Positions 62,889-64,000 of a stretch of DNA of 64,000 bases are shown in pieces. The stretch covers positions 744,001 through 808,000 of the forward strand of contig WARS01000032.1 in NCBI GenBank assembly GCA_008933995.1. The letters run 5' to 3'. A model generated the notes under the pieces. The model made no database searches. It was not told where the DNA came from and worked only from the letters and a program-made list of their open reading frames with translations. Within the stretch, counting starts at the first letter, position 1. Each line of letters starts with the position of its first letter. The stretch is from Datnioides undecimradiatus. Taxonomy: Eukaryota; Chordata; Actinopteri; Lobotiformes; Datnioididae. The translations under genes were made by a program, and so were the position numbers.

Positions 62889-63734
62889 TGTTCTTTTTTC
62901 CCAGTCTGACACAGAATCATGCATTTTCCCAAATCAACTTGGTTGAAATCCAAGTTCTTATTATAGTAATTTTATAAATGAGGCAGCTGATGTTCCCTCC
63001 CTGTCTTCTTCACAGAAAAGCCGTGAAAGCAACACTGGTCCTGCTACCTCTGCTGGGCATCACCTACATGCTCTTCTTTGTGAATCCGGGGGAGGACGAC
63101 ATCTCACAAATCGTTTTCATCTATTTCAACTCCTTTTTGCAGTCTTTTCAGGTGAAAAAAAAAGGAAAAATGATACAGTGTGACACTGGCCAACGCTCCA
63201 CAACCCACACACACTGTATACGGAGTGAATCATGCTGATTTCCTAATGTGTGTTATTGCGGAGTCGTATCGCTTCTTTTAGGATGACTTTTCAGGTTCTG
63301 AGCCTTCTTGTGGGAAGCTGATTTGAAGTAGCCTCCTGGCTGTGCTTACACACAATATGGCCCTCCTGCCTCATGTTCACTGCTCTCAGCTGACAGGATT
63401 AACAGGGCCATGTGGGCATGATTACTCCTCTGTGGCCATTTTTTTATCTTTCCATCTTTTGCACTTAAATTTAAGACTGAGTGGGAGGGTAAAAAGGGAT
63501 TTCAAGCAGAACATCTTTATCGAATTATATTTAGCGTGACAAAATGTGTTTCCAAAATTGAACGCTTCGTTTCCTTTGCCTTTTCTTCTGATGACTGCAA
63601 TATCTGAATTCTCTGGTGTCTTATTAAAGTGCCATTACACAATACAACTGCATTTACTACTCCTAGTAATAGTAATGTGTCTTATTCTGCAGGGGTTCTT
63701 CGTCTCAGTGTTTTACTGCTTTCTAAATGGAGAG
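35409..63734 (+). CDS. crhr2: crhr2, corticotropin-releasing hormone receptor 2 (11 coding exons, 3' end beyond window)
   Basis: Class B1 (secretin-family) GPCR for CRH/urocortin-type peptides. Family knowledge: plasma-membrane receptor, mainly Gs-coupled, in stress, feeding and cardiovascular signalling. Exons: 35409-35529, 35642-35761, 53492-53577, 54164-54270, 55454-55571, 55701-55854, 59667-59727, 59825-59897, 60417-60502, 63016-63151, 63693-63734. They total 1104 nt and 368 codons with no stop, and phases agree at every junction. Six extracellular cysteines (C18, C44, C54, C68, C87, C102) fit the class B pairing 18-54, 44-87, 68-102; C187-C257 would tie TM3 to ECL2. Six N-glycosylation sequons are at N17, N31, N45, N78, N90 and N98. 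Seven hydrophobic helices run from about residue 118 to 366. Type 2 identity rests on [27 protein letters not shown] and NPGEDDIS. Human CRHR2-alpha is about 411 residues, so roughly 45 C-terminal residues in a last exon are missing. The start has a strong Kozak context (A at -3, G at +4), and the N-terminus resembles the CRHR2-alpha form. Confidence 0.96.
35642..35761 (+). CDS. crhr2: crhr2 exon 2: hormone-binding domain, first half
   Basis: Residues 41-80 plus one base. It holds C44, C54 and C68, the class B signature IGTCWPRS, and [14 protein letters not shown], all hallmarks of the CRH-receptor extracellular domain. Sequons are at N45 and N78. Acceptor is ccccaag|G and donor is A|gtaaga. 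It is separated from exon 1 by only 112 bp and followed by the 17.7-kb intron 2. Confidence 0.97.
42220..42240 (+). promoter_or_regulatory. RE1/NRSE-like (REST) motif in crhr2 intron 2
   Basis: The core CTCAGCTCCACAGACAG fits NTYAGMRCCNNRGMSAG except for one base (T at the R position); GCACC closes the right half. REST represses neuronal genes in non-neuronal cells, and crhr2 is expressed largely in brain, so the location is sensible. Binding is inference. Confidence 0.35.
43070..43700 (-). repeat. Long degenerate copy of dispersed teleost repeat (family A) in crhr2 intron 2
   Basis: The most complete copy here. It runs from CTGACTGAAATATCTTCACA and TTTGATGGATCG, through GGTTTATGACCAAACACATG and CCAGCTGTACTTTGTTG, then TATTAGCAGGATAACACG and GGTAAACATTACC, to TAGCATGACTGTAGACTT. 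The order fits the family consensus in reverse orientation. It contains a small internal rearranged or extra segment around 43200-43300. Confidence 0.6.
45035..45425 (+). repeat. Rearranged copies of dispersed teleost repeat (family A) in crhr2 intron 2
   Basis: CTCTGTGAGGCTGATGCTAA with TCAACATGCTTACATATTCA (from 45045) is a first partial copy. A second starts at about 45248 (CATCAGCATGCTTATATGCC, CACAATGACAATATCAACAT), continues through ACATTAGCTCATTAGCTAAT and jumps to the family's other end, ACCAAAGTGGTGGG, at about 45407. It is an internally deleted, forward-orientation derivative. Confidence 0.55.
51446..51469 (+). repeat. AT-rich simple repeat in intron 2
   Basis: AATATATATATATTTATATATATC, an imperfect (TA)n tract able to fold back on itself. 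Confidence 0.8.
53492..53577 (+). CDS. crhr2: crhr2 exon 3: hormone-binding domain, second half
   Basis: Residues 81-109. It begins by completing R81 and gives [19 protein letters not shown], then [10 protein letters not shown]87 and C102 complete the six-cysteine fold, and N90 and N98 are sequons. Acceptor is cttgcag|G, donor is AAG|gttagt, and the exon ends in phase 0. The reading frame stays open 5' into intron 2 back to an ATG at 53383, but the strong acceptor and the family alignment place the exon start here. Confidence 0.97.
54164..54270 (+). CDS. crhr2: crhr2 exon 4: juxtamembrane stalk and TM1, GC-type donor
   Basis: Residues 110-144 plus two bases of R145. Basic stalk RKYPMHYK, then TM1 (about 118-143: [18 protein letters not shown] and on). 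The donor is TTAAG|gcaagt, a GC instead of GT, but otherwise a perfect match to the GC-AG donor consensus. The phase-2 join to exon 5 rebuilds L-R-S-I-R-C-L-R exactly as in the family. The only nearby GT (6 bases on, CAA|gtacag) would break the frame. Confidence 0.95.
54271..55453 (+). other. crhr2 intron 4 (GC-AG, 1183 bp)
   Basis: Starts gcaagt and ends gcacag, phase 2. It interrupts ICL1 at R145. It includes a CA microsatellite and a candidate 33-nt cassette exon at 54846-54878. Confidence 0.9.
54507..54539 (+). repeat. (CA)n / (CGCA)n microsatellite in crhr2 intron 4
   Basis: CACGCGCACGCACG followed by a perfect CA run, ending about 300 bp before the candidate cassette exon at 54846. Confidence 0.9.
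55454..55571 (+). CDS. crhr2: crhr2 exon 5: ICL1, TM2, start of ECL1
   Basis: Residues 145-184. [20 protein letters not shown] (ICL1 and TM2, including the conserved class B His155), then [19 protein letters not shown] into ECL1. Acceptor is gcacag|G with only a modest pyrimidine tract; donor is GAG|gtaaag, phase 0. A stretch upstream (from about 55404) is open in the same frame but is not coding by family alignment. Confidence 0.96.
55701..55854 (+). CDS. crhr2: crhr2 exon 6: TM3, ICL2, start of TM4
   Basis: Residues 185-235 plus one base. [20 protein letters not shown] then [21 protein letters not shown]187 is the TM3 cysteine expected to pair with ECL2 C257, and E208 with YLH is the class B TM3 signature. 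ICL2 carries DKLRKW and TM4 opens with FLFIGW. Acceptor is tttttcag|C, donor is T|gtgagt. The valine of FVEG supports type 2, because CRHR1 has glycine there. Confidence 0.97.
57633..57645 (+). promoter_or_regulatory. CTCF-like core motif in crhr2 intron 6, one mismatch
   Basis: CCACTAGAGGGCC matches the CTCF core in 12 of 13 positions. Motif only. Confidence 0.28.
58070..58410 (+). repeat. Dispersed teleost repeat (family B) in crhr2 intron 6
   Basis: Landmarks in order: CTATCTGTCTGCCCATCCGT, TTTTTGTCCATAACCCAAGA, TTATGACAAAATTTCACACA, AAATTATGAAGAGATGA, ATGTCACTGTGACC, GTGCCATAACTCAGGAAT and CATATCTCACATTTGCCCAG. The CCATAAC..CA(A/G)GAAT block occurs twice about 160 bp apart, so the element is internally repetitive. 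Identified from memory of a widespread fish repeat; class unknown to me. Confidence 0.6.
59667..59727 (+). CDS. crhr2: crhr2 exon 7: TM4 and start of ECL2
   Basis: Residues 236-255 plus two bases. Completes GWCIP (the class B GWxxP motif) and continues [17 protein letters not shown]. Cys239 stands where the mammalian receptors I recall have phenylalanine (PFP). Acceptor is ttccag|G, donor is CA|gtaagt. Short exon of 61 nt, followed by a 97-bp intron. Confidence 0.96.
59825..59897 (+). CDS. crhr2: crhr2 exon 8: ECL2 and first half of TM5
   Basis: Residues 256-280. [20 protein letters not shown] then ILVLL. C257 is the conserved ECL2 cysteine. KEPG rather than KRPG supports type 2. Acceptor is gttaacag|A, donor is CTG|gtgagc, phase 0. 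Confidence 0.96.
60417..60502 (+). CDS. crhr2: crhr2 exon 9: end of TM5 and ICL3
   Basis: Residues 281-308 plus two bases of R309. [20 protein letters not shown] then TTSETIQY. This is the nearly invariant CRH-receptor ICL3, the main G-protein contact loop in the family, with Ser/Thr residues at 300-305 as potential phosphorylation sites. Acceptor is tttctag|A, donor is AG|gtgagt. Confidence 0.97.
62600..62740 (+). repeat. tRNA-derived SINE-like fragment in crhr2 intron 9
   Basis: GGTCAGCAGATTGATCCCTG is a degenerate B-box region. It is followed by CCTGCATGTCAAAGTGTCCT, TGGGCAAGATGCTGGAACTC and GATTGCTCTTGATGGTCAGA, the body of a SINE-like repeat I recall as widespread in fish. Same orientation as crhr2. 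The head (A box) is eroded. Confidence 0.65.
62851..62882 (+). repeat. (TG)16 microsatellite in crhr2 intron 9
   Basis: Perfect TG run, preceded by GGT-rich sequence, about 130 bp before exon 10. Confidence 0.92.
63016..63151 (+). CDS. crhr2: crhr2 exon 10: TM6, ECL3 and TM7 start
   Basis: Residues 309-354. [20 protein letters not shown] (TM6 with the class B PxxG kink, P320 to G323), then [14 protein letters not shown] (ECL3) and [16 protein letters not shown] and LQSFQ are type-2-like; CRHR1 has DEVS and LESFQ. Acceptor is cttcacag|A, donor is CAG|gtgaaa, phase 0. Confidence 0.97.
63693..63734 (+). CDS. crhr2: crhr2 exon 11: end of TM7
   Basis: Residues 355-368, [14 protein letters not shown], the 42-nt exon typical of class B receptors at the end of TM7. 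Acceptor is ttctgcag|G, donor is GAG|gtgagt, phase 0. The next exon should begin with VRS and encode helix 8 and the tail; nothing of this kind occurs in the remaining 266 bases. Confidence 0.96.
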
Positions 63735-64000
63735 GTGAGTCACTGGGGCTTTGCAAAAGTCTGTATTTATGAATTTAATTAAATTGTCAGTGTGTTGTTT
63801 GATATATGATTTTAATAAAGCCCCACGTGGATTTCTTTGATTGTTTTAGAGCTGTTATTTGCTAACTACCCTCCTAGTTACCCTCCTACATTTTTTTGCT
63901 CATTGCAGACATTCGAAGGGTCAGGTAGCTTTCATAAAATAAAATAAAAAAATAATAAGATTTTCTGCTCCACCAATGAAATTATAGCATTTTGATGATC

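Larger units (their letters stand above)
60503..63015 (+). other. crhr2 intron 9 (2513 bp)
   Basis: Flanked by AG|gtgagt and cttcacag|A, phase 2, at the end of ICL3. Contains the SINE-like fragment and the (TG)16 tract. No other exon recognised. Confidence 0.9.

Noticed and set aside
35409..63734. Assignment as crhr1
   Set aside because: Diagnostic positions (V207, [31 protein letters not shown]) match CRHR2; CRHR1 differs at each.
63905..63930. Acceptor-like cattgcag near the window end as the last crhr2 exon
   Set aside because: The sequence after it does not read VRSAVRKRW-type residues in any phase, so the last exon must lie beyond the window.

Overview
The window is vertebrate genomic DNA, most likely from a percomorph ray-finned fish. 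It has a split gene with canonical vertebrate splice signals, AT-rich non-coding DNA with many short simple repeats, and dispersed repeats of types I recall from teleost genomes. It contains one gene I can support: the 5' eleven coding exons of crhr2 (corticotropin-releasing hormone receptor 2, a class B1 GPCR) on the + strand, from the start codon at 35409 to the last visible donor site at 63734. Joined, the exons give an uninterrupted 368-codon frame covering the N-terminal region, the six-cysteine hormone-binding domain and all seven membrane helices. The final exon (C-terminal tail) lies beyond position 64000. Signature residues match CRHR2 rather than CRHR1 (for example FVEGCYLH in TM3, GWCIP in TM4, [14 protein letters not shown] in ECL2, NPGEDDIS in ECL3).

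Layout. Positions 1-35090 are non-coding upstream DNA with no recognisable exon. This stretch holds a 528-bp solo LTR with a perfect 5-bp target duplication (4431-4958), several decayed teleost repeats, a foldback-type element (19158-19843), a tRNA-derived SINE head (28012-28067) and simple repeats. Positions 35090-35408 are the likely promoter and 5' UTR, with an inverted CCAAT box, an E-box and a 16-codon upstream ORF. Exons 1 and 2 are only 112 bp apart. A 17.7-kb intron 2 (35762-53491) follows, carrying more repeats and an RE1/NRSE-like motif. Exons 3-11 are packed into the last 10 kb, with introns of 97 bp to 3.8 kb.

The most interesting points are in the gene. The intron that splits the first intracellular loop uses a GC donor (AG|GCAAGT) and has no in-frame GT alternative. 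It sits at the position where mammalian CRHR1 takes an optional exon. The same intron contains a plausible 33-nt, frame-preserving cassette exon. I see no operon, CRISPR array, phage or other prokaryotic-type system, and no evidence for an entirely new gene system.
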